This document shows positions 25,109 to 36,495 of a stretch of DNA of 64,000 nucleotides, piece by piece. The notes under the pieces were generated by a model. That model was given only the letters and a program-made list of their open reading frames with translations, was not told where the DNA came from and did not search any database. Origin of the DNA: Monosporascus cannonballus (lineage: Eukaryota; Ascomycota; Sordariomycetes; Xylariales). Both the position numbers and the translations under genes were made by a program. The first letter of the stretch is position 1. Each line of letters opens with the position of its first letter. The DNA lies in assembly GCA_004154925.1 (NCBI GenBank), contig QJNS01000085.1, forward strand, positions 219,904 to 283,903, given 5' to 3'.

Positions 25109-25531
25109 TATTATAAAAATAAGAGTTCTTATTTTGAAAGGATTTACTTTTAAGGCCTAGCGCAAGGTCGCCTCGGCTAAACGCCGGCCAAAGGAATTTT
25201 GGCCCTTTTGAAAATAATCTAGGTAATCTGGATAATCTGGACCAGATTATATAGATTTAATAGATCCACAATATACTTACTTTAGGAATTAGGATATATA
25301 ATGGATCAGTTTTTTATATAAATAGCACCTACTTAGTTTCGCTTTTTAGCTATTAATCTAAGCCTTTAATTCAGAGGTAATTATACTGTTTTCTAATTAA
25401 GAGAAGAGTTTTTAAACCTTTTTAACGAATAGATTACTGAATTATTTCTCGCCCTATTGTTACCTGCAAATCAAGACCCTATTTCGGATACTGCTTATAC
25501 CTCTAGGTGGATGTATAACAGGTTCGTTACA
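25109..25531 (+). repeat. Element A 3' LTR
   Basis: 423 bp, starting TATTATAAAAATAAG (more RIP changes than the 5' copy) and ending GGTTCGTTACA, followed by the duplicated CTCCA. A purine tract AAAAAGTGGAAATAA precedes it. Confidence 0.9.
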
Positions 25532-25536
25532 CTCCA

Positions 25537-27784
25537 TTAATTAAAACTTCGTATTAACGTATCCATGGTAATCCTAAGATCATATCATAATTCCCGAATA
25601 AAACGATATCGAAATTAACCGTCTAATATTATCCTTGGACAAAATTTTTGAAGTAATTAATTTCGCGTATAATTTTTCCGTTATCGTAAACGAATTTCTA
25701 ACTTTCGATATTCGTCGTTATGTAAGGTTTTAACTTATATCTCCATAACAATTTAAGCTTATTAACCATATTTGGTGCAATATAATTTCCACCTAAAGCT
25801 CCGTAATTTACCATGATAATATATTAATATGTTCCGATTCGTATTTCCAAAATAATAAGATCGTTAACGTTTCCTATCGTCGCATTTAAAACCTTTTTTA
25901 GGAATTTCCCTTAATTTCTCTGGGTTTCGTTATCTTACGGCTTTTTTATAAGTAATTTTTTTCTTTTAATTCCTATTCGAATTTATCGAACCTTATTTAT
26001 ATTTCTATATATAACGTATTAAGCTGTTATATTTATTATTATTATCGGCATATTGTTCCTTCGAACCGTATTAATTATTCCTAATTTTCTTATAATTCTT
26101 TTCTTTATCGAATAAATTATTTTCTTATATTTACAATTACATCCTATTATGCATCATTTTAGTTATCGTTTTAAAATTCTCCTATAAATTAATGTATTTC
26201 TTCTTCAATAACCTTTTTTTCGTAAGGATCTATGGTAAATACCAATTGAAAATAAAAATCCGTAATAACTTTCTGGTTATATTTTTTTACCGTACGCTAA
26301 ATTAACTTTTTTTCCGTTTAATAATTATATTATTTATAATAATAAAAGGGGTTTTCTTACGGATATTACTTTTCTTAAGGCTAACTTTCTGTTTCGGCTA
26401 ACTATTAAATATTTTTTAAGGTTATGGTTCAAAATTTTCGATACTATTACTTATCATTTTTGTTATAACCGGTACGGTTTGGAAAATCGAATCCCTTATA
26501 ATATATACGGGTAATTCGTACGTAAATATATTATTTTCATTTTTCGTAATTAGGATATTCTCGTCGTTGACAATATATGGCGTATATTTTACCGTATGAA
26601 TCAAATATTCCGGGATAAAGTTTTTTTATCTAATCCCGGTATTTATGCAATTATTCTTATAACGCCTTTTATTATATTTACGATATTTGCCGAACTAACT
26701 TTCTAGCTTTTCGTATTCCGCAACGAATTTTTTATCGTAATAATCCTAGTTAGACCTTTTATCGTAAACCTAATATATATTTGGCTTGGATTATGTTAAT
26801 AATTTTGCTGTTATTTCCTTAATTATTTCTGGATTATTTCTCCGATATAAAAATCTAATTATCTTATTATAACTTTTTAAGTTTTTTATACTTATAACCT
26901 TTATATCTTATTTTACCACAATTAAAGTATTTAATCTAGCTCCCATCTTATTTATAAGTAACGCCGAATTTCATAAATCCTAGCGCTATTCCGTAAAAAA
27001 TAAGGGGTACATTTTTTTTCTTCCCTTAATTAAATTTATTATATCCCAAACGTAAAATATATTATCCGTTTTTTTCCTATCGTTTCTTAAATTATTAATT
27101 ATTAATCTTAATTACTTTTGCAATATTCCGATCCAAAATAATTAATTACTTAATTTGAATAATTTTATTTTTTATATCATTTTTCAGCCTTTTATAAAAT
27201 ATGTCGATAAAGGCGTTAATTTTGTTATCTCCTTATTCTGCCTTAACCGCAAAACTTTTAAAAGTTACGACATATTTAAATAGAGGTCCTTTTTATCGGA
27301 ATTATAAAAATTATTAAATCGTTAATCTTTTTTTATCCAGATTACCGAAATTATTACGCATTTTATTTTCGAAATCAATATAAATTAAAAAAATCTCGTT
27401 AATAAAATCCTCCTTATTTATTTTTTTTTATTTTTAAAAAACCTTTCATAATAAGCTTAAATTAATTAACCGTATTTCCTATTAGGCATGCTCCTATTAT
27501 TAGTATTATATCCGCTAAATAATTAAAATCTAAGAAACGAAAATAAATTCGTATTTAAATTAAGAAAATCTAAAAATTATCTTTTCCATCGTAAAATTCT
27601 GGCTTTTTGGGCTTTATACGGACGAAAAAAGGTTAGGCAGATATAACCCTAAATTATCGAACTTTTCTTTCTAGCTCCCGAATTCGAACTTAAAGTTATT
27701 AAATAAGGGTTTCTTAAATGCTAATTAACATTTTAACAATATTAATTAAAATTTAACAGTATTATTAAATAAAAACTTATAACA
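25537..27784 (-). pseudogene. Element C protease and gag segment
   Basis: The right-hand piece of C, read leftward. Bases 25,540-25,640 encode the end of protease (a YDMILGLPW-like stretch). Bases 26,422-26,604 give a YTPYIVNDENILIT...NNIFTYELP segment also present in element D. A zinc knuckle near 26,900-26,940 reads YFNCGKIRYKGYKY, so one Cys, the His and the last Cys are lost. Gag lies beyond, up to the 5' LTR. The coding frame is destroyed by RIP. Confidence 0.75.
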
Positions 27785-28233
27785 TATACCGGCTAAACGA
27801 TTTAACTAATTATTAAACCTTAAATCGACAGGTTTATATTAACAAAAATATCATAAAAATCTAAACAATAAATACAGTAATATATTACGTTTCGTAATGC
27901 CAAAAATGCTTTAAATAAAAAATTATTATAATGCAAATACTTAATATTAATAAGTATTACAAACTGAAATTATTTGAATTATAGAATTAATAAATATATA
28001 TATCCTTCTTATTTAACTGGCTTATCATCAATAAGTTGGTAATCCGGCTCACTGGCTTACCACCAGTGAGTTGGTAATCCGGCTCACTGGCTTACCACCA
28101 GTGAGTTGGTAATCCGGCTCACTGGCTCACCACTAGTAAGTTGGTGATCCATCACGTGACCTGGTCCACATAATTTTCTTGGCCTTTCCTGTTGCGACCG
28201 TTTCTGGAGGCCGTGGCTTGTCAGGTCGTGACA
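27785..28233 (-). repeat. Element C 5' LTR
   Basis: 449 bp. It is 70 bp longer than the sister LTR at 7,035-7,413, exactly two extra copies of a 35-bp unit. Its U3 end (plus-strand right) is hardly mutated (GGCCGTGGCTTGTCAGGTCGTGACA region), while its R/U5 part is strongly RIPped. The duplicated ATATA follows. Confidence 0.9.
28038..28142. repeat. 35-bp tandem repeat, three units, in the element C U3
   Basis: Units at 28,038-28,072, 28,073-28,107 and 28,108-28,142. Each begins GGTAATCCGGCTCACTGGCT and contains the partly palindromic CTTACCACCAGTGAGTTGGTAA region. The first two are identical and the third has a few changes. The other LTR of C has one unit. Tandem units in U3 often act as enhancers or arise by replication slippage. 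Confidence 0.92.
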
Positions 28234-28238
28234 ATATA

Positions 28239-28314
28239 AGGCGCTGCGTTAATGCTGTTTGGTACCGGCGTTTGTCCGGTGCTCCATAATAGGGCTCTAT
28301 ACAGCCTTATTATA
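28239..28314 (-). repeat. Element E 3' LTR, right part
   Basis: Continuation of the LTR begun at 6,923. It reads AGGCGCTGCG...GGTACCGGCGTTTGTCCGG and ends TTATTATA (ancestral TATCACA). It matches 34,470-34,544. Confidence 0.85.
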
Positions 28315-29153
28315 TTACTCCTTACTTTTCCTAAAAGGGGTTAATTTATCGCAGGATTAATAATTGCGTTAATTTTTAGCTTTTGATTAATCCGATATTC
28401 GGAAATTTGTCGATTTCGAAATTAGGTTTAACTTTGATGGCTAATTATAGGTTAATTATATGTTAAATAAGCTTATATATTAAAACGCATTTATGTTCTT
28501 ATTTATTTTAACTTTTTTTTGTATAATAATAACTTAATTCGGTAAATTAATTCTTATTAGTATTTATAATAACGTTTTTATATGTTATTCTTTAACGGTT
28601 TGAAAATTAATTAATGTATTATAACACTGCAAAAATACCTTGCAAAAAGGACGTTTTTACGGTTTCGGATTTTTCTGGTAAATCGGAATCTGCCAAAAGT
28701 TTTCGTACGCCGTATATTTGTATTATTCTGGACGAATATCCCGTTTGCCTTCGTAATATGCCTTGTTTTACTTATATAATTTTTTTGCCGAAATCCCGGA
28801 TACGTTTTATTTAAATTAACGAAATATATAATTTATTTATACGTTATTTATTTATTATTTTTAAAATACCTATTATTGCAAGCAAAAAGGTAATTCGTTA
28901 TTAGGCTTCCCTTAATTATAATCATAAATATCTCGAAATAAATATTTTTTTATTTTTGTTAATATGCTTTTTTAACGTAATTCTCGCGTAATTAACGGAT
29001 ATTCTCGAATTTTATTAGGCGGTCGATATACTTTGCGAAATTATTTTTAATTACGATTACCGAAACTTTGATAAATTTGCTTTTTTTACGTATTTCTTAT
29101 ATTGCTCTTTTGCCGTTAATCCTAGCTTAGCGGTTATCCGTACTCAAGCAAAG
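28315..29153 (-). pseudogene. Element E integrase C-terminal remnant
   Basis: A minus-strand segment between the E 3' LTR and fragment C3. Translation shows short homology-like stretches with many stops, such as LTAKEQYKKYVKKAN and AYYEGKRDIRPE, consistent with the end of a gypsy integrase. The assignment rests mainly on position. The integrase core is missing, apparently deleted together with most of C3. Confidence 0.5.
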
Positions 29154-29546
29154 TGTGACGGCTTAGCGGTTTAACCAACTATTAAACCTTAAGTCGACGG
29201 GTTTATGTTAGCAGAAGTATCGTAGGAATCTGAGCAATAAATACAGTAATCGTGTTACGTCTTTTAATACCAAAGCCATAAAAGCATTTTACAAACAATT
29301 AGTATTAATAAATGTTATAAGTTGAAGTTATTTAAATTATGGAACTAACGAACGTGTATATCTTATTCCTATTTATTGGCTTATATTTATTTAATCGTAC
29401 TTAGTGAATTCTTGCTGAACGGTTATTTAGTACTGATTAATCGTGTTTAGCAGATTTTTGCTAAGTATCCGTTACGTAACCCAAAAGGTGGTCCGTATTA
29501 TCCTTGTTAACCGTTTTCTGAGGCCGAAACCTGTTAGGTCGTAATA
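29154..29546 (-). repeat. LTR of a third C-like element (C3)
   Basis: 393 bp, from TGTGACGGCTTAGCGG to GTCGTAATA. Its first 260 bases match the LTRs of C and D. The middle of its U3 is different from both (for example TTGCTGAACGGTTATTTAG), and it lacks the 35-bp unit. The left flank is CAAAG. No right-hand duplication can be tested because the element is truncated. Confidence 0.85.
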
Positions 29547-30955
29547 CGATTTTCTTTTTTCCTAAATCTTACCCTTAAGATTTTATTTTTCTCGGTAAAT
29601 GTTACTGGTTTTTTACGATATCGGGTCATATTGCTAAAAATCGGCGTTAGGTTTCTTTTATTACTCGTCGGCGAAATCTGTTTTTTATTTTCGACGATTT
29701 TAGCTTTGAAATTATGCCGTATTCCTTGTATTTCTCCAAAGGTTGGAAATGCGAAATAATGGAAAACGTTTTTAAATATAAAGTTTGCGTTAAACGTAGA
29801 TATTTTTATAATAGAACTGGCGTCCTTATTCTTTCCCTGGAAAACATTCGCGCCGAAAATTAACGCCTAAAACGAAAAAAGGTTTTTGTAAGGGAACTTT
29901 TTTGGAATTGCAAAAACGTTATGAACAAAAAATAAATAGAGTTATTACGCGTTTAATTTGTTTTCGGAAACGAAAAGCTTTTTCTCGTTCAAAAGAGATA
30001 AAAATGGTATAACGGAAATTGTAATCGTTCAAGGAATTGGAGGAATAAGAATGCCAGGAGCAGGCCATCGCCGAGGCTTCCATGGCCGTATTGGTCCTTC
30101 CTGTTAGTCCCGTAGATTGGTCTGGTATCGATAATACCGATTGGTCCGTTAAGAACACCAATTGGAATACGATTATTTTTATGATTCCGTTATTACTGGT
30201 AAAAGTTTTTCAATAACCACTAGGTGCTAATAACATTTTTGGCGGGTTCCCAAATATTTTCGGAATCTGGGTGCTTTTTCCATTTAATCAGGTATTAAAT
30301 AAGTTCGTTTTATTTCTGCATATTGAGGATTTTCTCGACCTCGTATGTTTGTTCGTTTTTTACCTTTATATTATTTTGTACCGTATGCACCTTAATTATA
30401 TCTGCTATTAACTTAAGTAAAAAAATGTAAAAGATAAAATAAAGTTTAATTTTTGGCGGAAATTCCAATTAGTAATTATTTTTTAAGATTTTCTTGGTGA
30501 TTTTGTATAGACCGATATATTTGAAATCAAGGTTTTTGTTAGATTTCTTTGTTTAAATATTTTTGGTAACAAAAAAACCTATTTTTCCTTTTTTGAAAGT
30601 TAATCCCTTTAACTTTTTCTAATTATAATATTTGTTTATTTAATTTCGTACGAATTCTAATTCTGTTTTTATTCTTTGGTGTAATTATCGTAATTGCTTC
30701 AACGTAAGCATTGTTTTTATATTGATTAAATTATCGTTGTGTATTTTTTTGTAAAGTTCTGCAGTAAAATTAAAATTTGTATTTATAGATATTATTTTGA
30801 TGTTTTTATAGTAATTAATATTATAAGTTATTTAGGTAATATGCAGTTTTTGAACTTAATTATTTTGCTTATAATTAATGTAATATCGTAGGTAGGTTTC
30901 TTAGATTTGGTTTATTTGTTCCGTTTATTTATCTATTTAAGGTTTAAATGTATTA
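29547..30955 (-). pseudogene. Truncated pol 3' end of C-like element C3
   Basis: Homologous to 7,414 to about 8,765 of element C: polypurine tract, post-chromodomain extension, chromodomain (about 30,215-30,400) and the end of integrase. Similarity stops abruptly at about 30,955, after an AGGTTTAAATGTATTA stretch, and element E RNase H sequence follows. The rest of C3 and its second LTR are missing. An open minus-strand stretch at 29,919-30,161 encodes part of the extension, which is less mutated than its surroundings. Confidence 0.75.
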
Positions 30956-32430
30956 TTTATTTTTTATTAATTAAAAGTTTTATACGGTTTTCGGTGATTA
31001 TTTTCTTTTATAAATATATTCTATTCCTTATGTAAAAATATATCGGCTTTAATATTTAAACGGCCGATACGGAATTCGAAATAAAAATTAAAACGGGATA
31101 ATTCTTTTAATTACATTATTTAACGTTCGTTTAACCTTTTAATAATTATAAAATATTTTAAATTTTTATAATCGGTAATACTTTTAAATAGGGTTATTAT
31201 GTTATATAACTCCATATCTTAGGTTTTTAAATAATTTATTATCATTAACGATTTCTTATTATATATTTCGTAATTAATTTTAATAAAATATAACTTTTTA
31301 AAATAATAAATAACCGGATATAGTATTTTTAATTTATTAACTTATGATAAATAATTTCCGTATAGTAACTTTAAATAATTTACTTTTAATGTTATAAGTT
31401 TTTTAGAATTTTATTATGTTAAAATCGGTTTCGTTATAAAAGCATTTTTAAAATATTCGAATATTGCTTTTTTTTCCTTAATAAAATAAAGTTCCTTTCC
31501 GGGTTAGGATTATTAACGGTACCGACATATCCGCATAATAAGCTATAAAGTCGCGGTAAAAATTTACGAACCCTAAAAAGTTTCGGATTTCTTTAAACGT
31601 TTTGAAAATTTCCTACTTTTTAATTACGCGTAATTTTTCAGGGTCCATTCGTATTTCCTTTCCGGTATTTATAATAAATCCAAGATATTTTATCGTTTTT
31701 ACGGCGAATTCGCATTTGGAAATATTTAAATTTAAATCCGTTTTTTCTAAACGGCTTAAACCTTTTTCATTTTTTATATATAATGCTTTTTCAATTCGGA
31801 AGAAAAATAAAAATATTATTTATATATGCTAAATAGAAAACGTCGAGATATTCTTTTAAAACTCTGTTGACGTATCGTTAAAAGGTTACGGAAGCCCTTT
31901 GTAAACCGAACAGTATTACTAGTTATTTATATAAACCGAAATACGTTCGGAATATTACTTTTTATTCGTTTTCCTTTTTAATCCTAATTTTATGGAACGT
32001 TATTCGGACGTTTATTTTCGTAAATTACTTAACGTAAAAAAATTTTTAAGGTTTTCGAAATAAGGAGTAAAAAATAACGGTTTTTTTCGGTTATTATATT
32101 TAACATCCGATAATTATAACAAAAACGTAATTTTCTTCCGGGTTTTTTCATAAATCAAACCGGAACCCCTACGGATAAATTATTTGCGCGGATATATCTT
32201 TTATCCACAAGTTTCGTTAAGGTTTTTCTTAAAACTAATAATTCCTTTTTAATTATATTATATAAAGGCCACCATAATATTGGTATTTTCTTTTTTACTT
32301 CGTTTTTGCGTAATAAAATCGTATAATTTATTCCGGGGTGAGATAAAAGTAAAACGTTATTTAATTTTTTATCGAACAATTTCCGAAACGTTCTTAATTT
32401 AAACGGAAGTTTTTCGTTAATTTCCATTTT
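30956..32430 (-). pseudogene. Element E reverse transcriptase and RNase H
   Basis: Read leftward. The open stretch 32,155-32,427 is the RT N-terminus (LLSHPGINYTILLRKNE, then LWWPLYNIIKKELLVLRKTL and VDKRYIRANNLSVGVPV), a very typical gypsy pattern. The palm and thumb follow to about 31,560. RNase H ends near 31,000-31,150, with an NLKYF, RQ and FEF-like pattern visible through stops. The segment is joined to fragment C3 on its left without the integrase that should follow. All catalytic frames are broken. Confidence 0.8.
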
Positions 32431-34365
32431 TTCACGTTAATACCTTATTAATATTGGCCAAAATAATTAAAAACAATTAAATTTCTTATTTAATCTTTTT
32501 AATCTGTTTTATTTTTCGAAATTCCGTCTCGAAAATAACAATTAACATTTTTTGGCTTCGTAAATTATTCGTATATTATTTCCTTAGGCCTTATATCTTT
32601 TTTCGTAAACTCTTATATAACTTATTGCACTTACCGTCAAAAAATACGTTTATATTACGTATATAATATCGTAACGCTTTATTTAAGTTTTTTAAAATTA
32701 TGGAATAATTAAAGTTATTAATAATATACACGAATATCCTGGCCCTAAAACCGTCGGTATCTATTTTTATATATATTATTTTTTTAAGTTTTCCTCGTTA
32801 TTATCGGCTTTTTTTTTCGAACTTTTTTTATTCCGCGTAATTTTATTAAAATACGTAATAACCGTAAGCGTTTTACGAACGTTTCACTTATTACAGCAAA
32901 ACATTTACATCTTTAATTAACAAAAGCTTTTATAAATTTTTTTGATTAATATATATATCGATAATAAATAAAATACCATTAATATTTTACTTCGTAATCT
33001 TTATTTCGGCTTAAATTACTTTTCGTTTCCGAACGCGCCGATATTTAAAAATTACTTTTTTCTTTTTTCGCTTTTAGATTCCAACTTTTCGTTTTCGTAT
33101 ACTTTTAACGAATTAATCCTTTTTGTAATTATTTTGCTGGTAAAAACGGGCAGCGGTTCGCCTTATAATTAGGACGTCTATATTTCAGGTAAAGGTCTTT
33201 CGCTTTACGAGCGTTCCGTTTTTTTTAAATTATTTATTGCGCGTATTATTTCGGTGCTAAAGGTAAAATTTAAGGTCCCTGCCTTTGCCGTCTTACTGCC
33301 AAAACACCCGTTATGCTTATGTCGCCATCTGGGTTATTTCCTATTTAATTATTACTGCTCGATTAAATTATTAAAAAGTGGTTCGTTTTTTTTTGCCGTA
33401 TTATTTCTTTAAGGCGTCCGGCAATTTCTATTACCTTATTTATTTATGCGTTATAATTTTTAAGGAAGTCTATTAAGATTAAAACTTAAATAAGCTTTTT
33501 ATTTAATATTTCTTTTAAAAACGTAAATTTCGTTTTTGCTAGCCAAATAATTCCTTTTACGTTTCTTAACGTTTTTTCGAATAAAAAATAAAATAACGAA
33601 AATTTCGCGTTATCGATTTACCTTAAATTCCGAAAACGTTCGGTTATTCTTTTCTTTTTATGCCGATTATTAAATTATTCGTATAATACTTAAAAGAAAT
33701 TAATAAAATTACAAATATTATTTAAATTTCCGGTAATATAATAAGGAATAACCGTAGGTTATATATTAATTTCAAACTTTTCGTATGTAATATAAAATTA
33801 CTTAGGAATTCTTTTTACGGAAATAACGTTTATTTCGAGCTTATAAATTATGGATACGTATTATCCGGGGAACCTTTTTTTTATCCCGTCGAATTTCTCC
33901 GGCCAGAATAACGGCTTCCGTTTAACTCCTGCTATTAATTCGGTTATTCGAACTGTTTTTACAAAATGGCCTAATTACGTTTCCGATTATTACTAAATCG
34001 AAAAAAGTTAGTATTCGTAAAAATTATTACGTTTCGAATTTATAATTAAATAATAAATTTTTGCTAAATAATTAAGCCGTTTTTAAATTATTCGGCCGTT
34101 TATATTAATTCTTTATTTCCCTTCTATTGCGCTTTTATATGCTTACGGAGCTAGGTTACCTTTTTTTTGCTTTCCTGAAGCTGGTAACTTATACGTTACT
34201 TTATAGCCGCCATTAAGCTTATTAGGGTTTCCGTTATAGCGCTAAATACCTTCTGTAACTCTGGGTTAATGGGGGCCCTTTGTTAAGCCCCTTAAAAAGT
34301 ATTCGAATATCCTAATATCTAATCCCGAACATTTCCCGTTTTGCTAAATAATGAATTAGAAAATA
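32431..34365 (-). pseudogene. Element E gag and protease region
   Basis: Lies between RT and the 5' LTR, so by element structure it must hold protease and gag. Heavy RIP prevents me from pointing to a clear zinc knuckle or protease site. A possible gag start (MFGIRY...) lies near 34,330, just inside the 5' LTR. Base composition near 34,150-34,330 is closer to normal than the rest. Confidence 0.5.
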
Positions 34366-34544
34366 TGTAAAAGGCTTTACCTAAGCGGTTTGGAATCAGT
34401 TACCAATAAAAGTTTATTTTTTAGCTAAAAAAACAAGATAAAAATACAGTTGTATGTATTCGCATATAAGGCGCTGCGCTAATGCTGCTTGGTACCGGCG
34501 TTTGTCCGGTGCTCTATAATAGGACTTTATACAGCCCTATCACA
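34366..34544 (-). repeat. Element E 5' LTR
   Basis: 179 bp, from TGTAAAAGGCTTTACC to CAGCCCTATCACA. It is followed by the TSD TTATA (34,545-34,549), which matches 6,918-6,922. It contains the same AGGCGCTGCG...GGTACCGGCGTTTGTCCGG block as the split copy. Confidence 0.88.
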
Positions 34545-36331
34545 TTATATAATTAATTATGTTGCGTTTAATTTTTATTACACCTTGTTTTTAACCTTAC
34601 CTTATTTACTTTTTTTTCCTTTTTGCGCTTATATTTTTATTTTTTTTACGTACGTGTTCCGTTCGGTTTCCCTTTTTTTTATTTCGCCTTTTCCGTTTAA
34701 TTTACATATTATTTTCGTTTGTCATATCCTTTTTTATAAGGAGTTCCAAAAAAATATTTTGATATTAAAAAGGATTAGGATTTCCTTTAGCGTTACCCTT
34801 TCGTCGCCGATAATAAAATAAATATTAATTACATTACGGACGATAATAAACCATATTATGTTTACGTAACATAACGTTATTTTGATTACCGTACGGTTTG
34901 CGTTTAAGTTCCGGATACTTTAAATTACCTTATAACCAATTATTATTATAAGACTTTTCGTATGGTAAATAATTATTTTTAATATTATTAATATCGTTAT
35001 TTAATTTCCGTTTAGATTCCGATTATCTTTAAAAATACCGCTTAAACGGTTTTTTAATTTGGTACCGATAACTAGGAGTTAATCGACGAATTCGAAACAG
35101 CTTATACTGTGGATATCCAGTACAAACGTTCCGACATGGTTGTGGTCGGTCGTCGATTTGACGTTTTTCGCAAAACCGAACTTATTTTTAATGTAATTAT
35201 TATTAAGGAATATTATTTTTTAATATAGTTAAAATTAATTTCCGATCGTCCGTTATAACTATGGAAGTTTAATTTTAATGCCGTTTTATAACTTTATAAA
35301 TTTATGTTCTTTTTATAAATGTTACGGTTCTTTTTTTATTATTTTGCAATTAATTTTTAATTAAGCGCAATTCTAAGATATCCCTATAAATAAAGCGATT
35401 TTCGAAGACCGTTATGCTATTACGTTCCCTATTTACAAATATTTTCCGCCCGTTTTCCAAAGTTTTAACGAAATTTTAATTCTTATTAATAATTATAATT
35501 AAAAAACGGCTTTACCCAGCAAAATTATTACTAAATTTAAATATGTTAAATGTTCTAAGGATGACACCCTATTTGCGATTAATAGTAAATTATATTCCTG
35601 TTATTTAAGCCTTACCCTTTATAAAAAATAAAACGATTTTAAATGTTTTCCGGATTTTATACCTAATAAGTTTAATAAACGTACCCGCTTTTTGCCGTCA
35701 TATATTTTTCAATTATTTTCTAATATTCCTATATTAATTTTCTTAATAGGCCTATTAAAAGTTAATTAACGTAAAGTTTAATAATTAAACGCAAAATTCT
35801 ATTTTCGAAATAAAGGTTTAACTTTTTTTATATTACTTATAAGTTTCCGATAAACATACGATAAAATAATTATTCGCCAAAAGTTTAAAAATGATTATAT
35901 AATTAAATAATATTTTAATGTTAATATCTTTATTTTATTTAAAATTATTTTTTATAATTTTTGTAATTATTAAGCATTTTATTTCCGATCGGGTTATTAT
36001 TATTTTACGGTTTCTGAGTCGTTTTATTTCCTATATATGTATTTAACCTTTTTTTCGTAACGATATAATATCTTAAACGCGTATTTAAAATGCTTTCGGG
36101 GTTTTTATATATTATATCCGACAGATTAAGCTTTTTATTTAATTAGATATTTACGTTACCTCCGGTTATTTCGATGGTAGACGGTATCTTTTATTACTTA
36201 TTTTTCTTATTTTTTTATTAAATCCGATAACGTTACTTAAACGTTACTCGGTTTCCGGTTATATTATAATTTTAATAAAAACATTAGAAATATATTTTGT
36301 ATACATTAGTATTTAGTAAAAAGGATTATTC

Positions 36332-36495
36332 TGTTAGATATAAGGGACATCAGTTGTATGTGTATTAATAACTAGTTGCAGGTACTTTAAAACGCGCACT
36401 GCACTTTAAGGTGATCTAGTCCCGAGAACATATATGTTCTGATCAAAGGGAATCTTCCGTATATAGGGTGCTAAAGCACCTTTTATTAACCGATA
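36332..36495 (-). repeat. Solo LTR of copia-like family F (F1)
   Basis: A 164-bp copy of the LTR at 50,952-51,114. Plus-strand ends are TGTTAGATATAAGGG and AACCGATA (ancestral GCCGACA). The flanks are TATTC (36,327-36,331) and TACCC (36,496-36,500), a target-site duplication differing by two C-to-T changes. It contains the palindrome GAACATATATGTTC and a GTGCTAAAGCAC hairpin. Confidence 0.75.

Larger units (their letters stand above)
17910..25531 (+). mobile_element. Chromovirus A, complete, inserted in element C
   Basis: 7,622 bp including a 430-bp B-type solo LTR. It has two 423-bp LTRs and a perfect TSD CTCCA at 17,905-17,909 and 25,532-25,536. It is in opposite orientation to C and interrupts C between RT and protease. 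It is the least RIP-damaged element of the nest, with the longest readable gag and integrase stretches, in agreement with it being one of the younger insertions. A second family member, H, lies inverted at 42,699-50,360. Confidence 0.93.
7035..28233 (-). mobile_element. Chromovirus C, split by elements D and A
   Basis: A Ty3/gypsy element of the chromodomain type on the minus strand. The LTRs are 7,035-7,413 (3') and 27,785-28,233 (5'), with TSD ATATA at 7,030-7,034 and 28,234-28,238. The body is in three pieces: 7,414-9,881 (chromodomain, integrase, RNase H), 16,676-17,909 (RT) and 25,537-27,784 (protease, gag). The pieces are contiguous once elements D and A and one copy of each duplication are removed. 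All genes are dead from RIP. Confidence 0.9.
6923..34544 (-). mobile_element. Ty3/gypsy element E, host of the nested insertions
   Basis: The outermost element of the nest. The right (5') LTR is 34,366-34,544. The left (3') LTR is split into 6,923-7,034 and 28,239-28,314 by insertion of element C. The target-site duplication TTATA lies at 6,918-6,922 and 34,545-34,549. Minus-strand coding pieces remain at 28,315-29,153 (integrase end) and 30,956-34,365 (RNase H, RT, upstream gag). Removing the inserts leaves an element of a little over 4 kb. That is short for gypsy because a deletion linked to the C3 fragment removed most of integrase. Confidence 0.85.

Noticed and set aside
28038..28142. CRISPR-like array
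   Set aside because: The three 35-bp units are directly adjacent with no spacers, lie in an LTR, and the context is fungal.
34489..34821. Open frame of 110 residues, very rich in Phe, Leu and Ile
   Set aside because: It begins inside the 5' LTR of element E and its composition is what T-rich RIPped DNA gives by chance. No start context, domain or homologous copy supports it.
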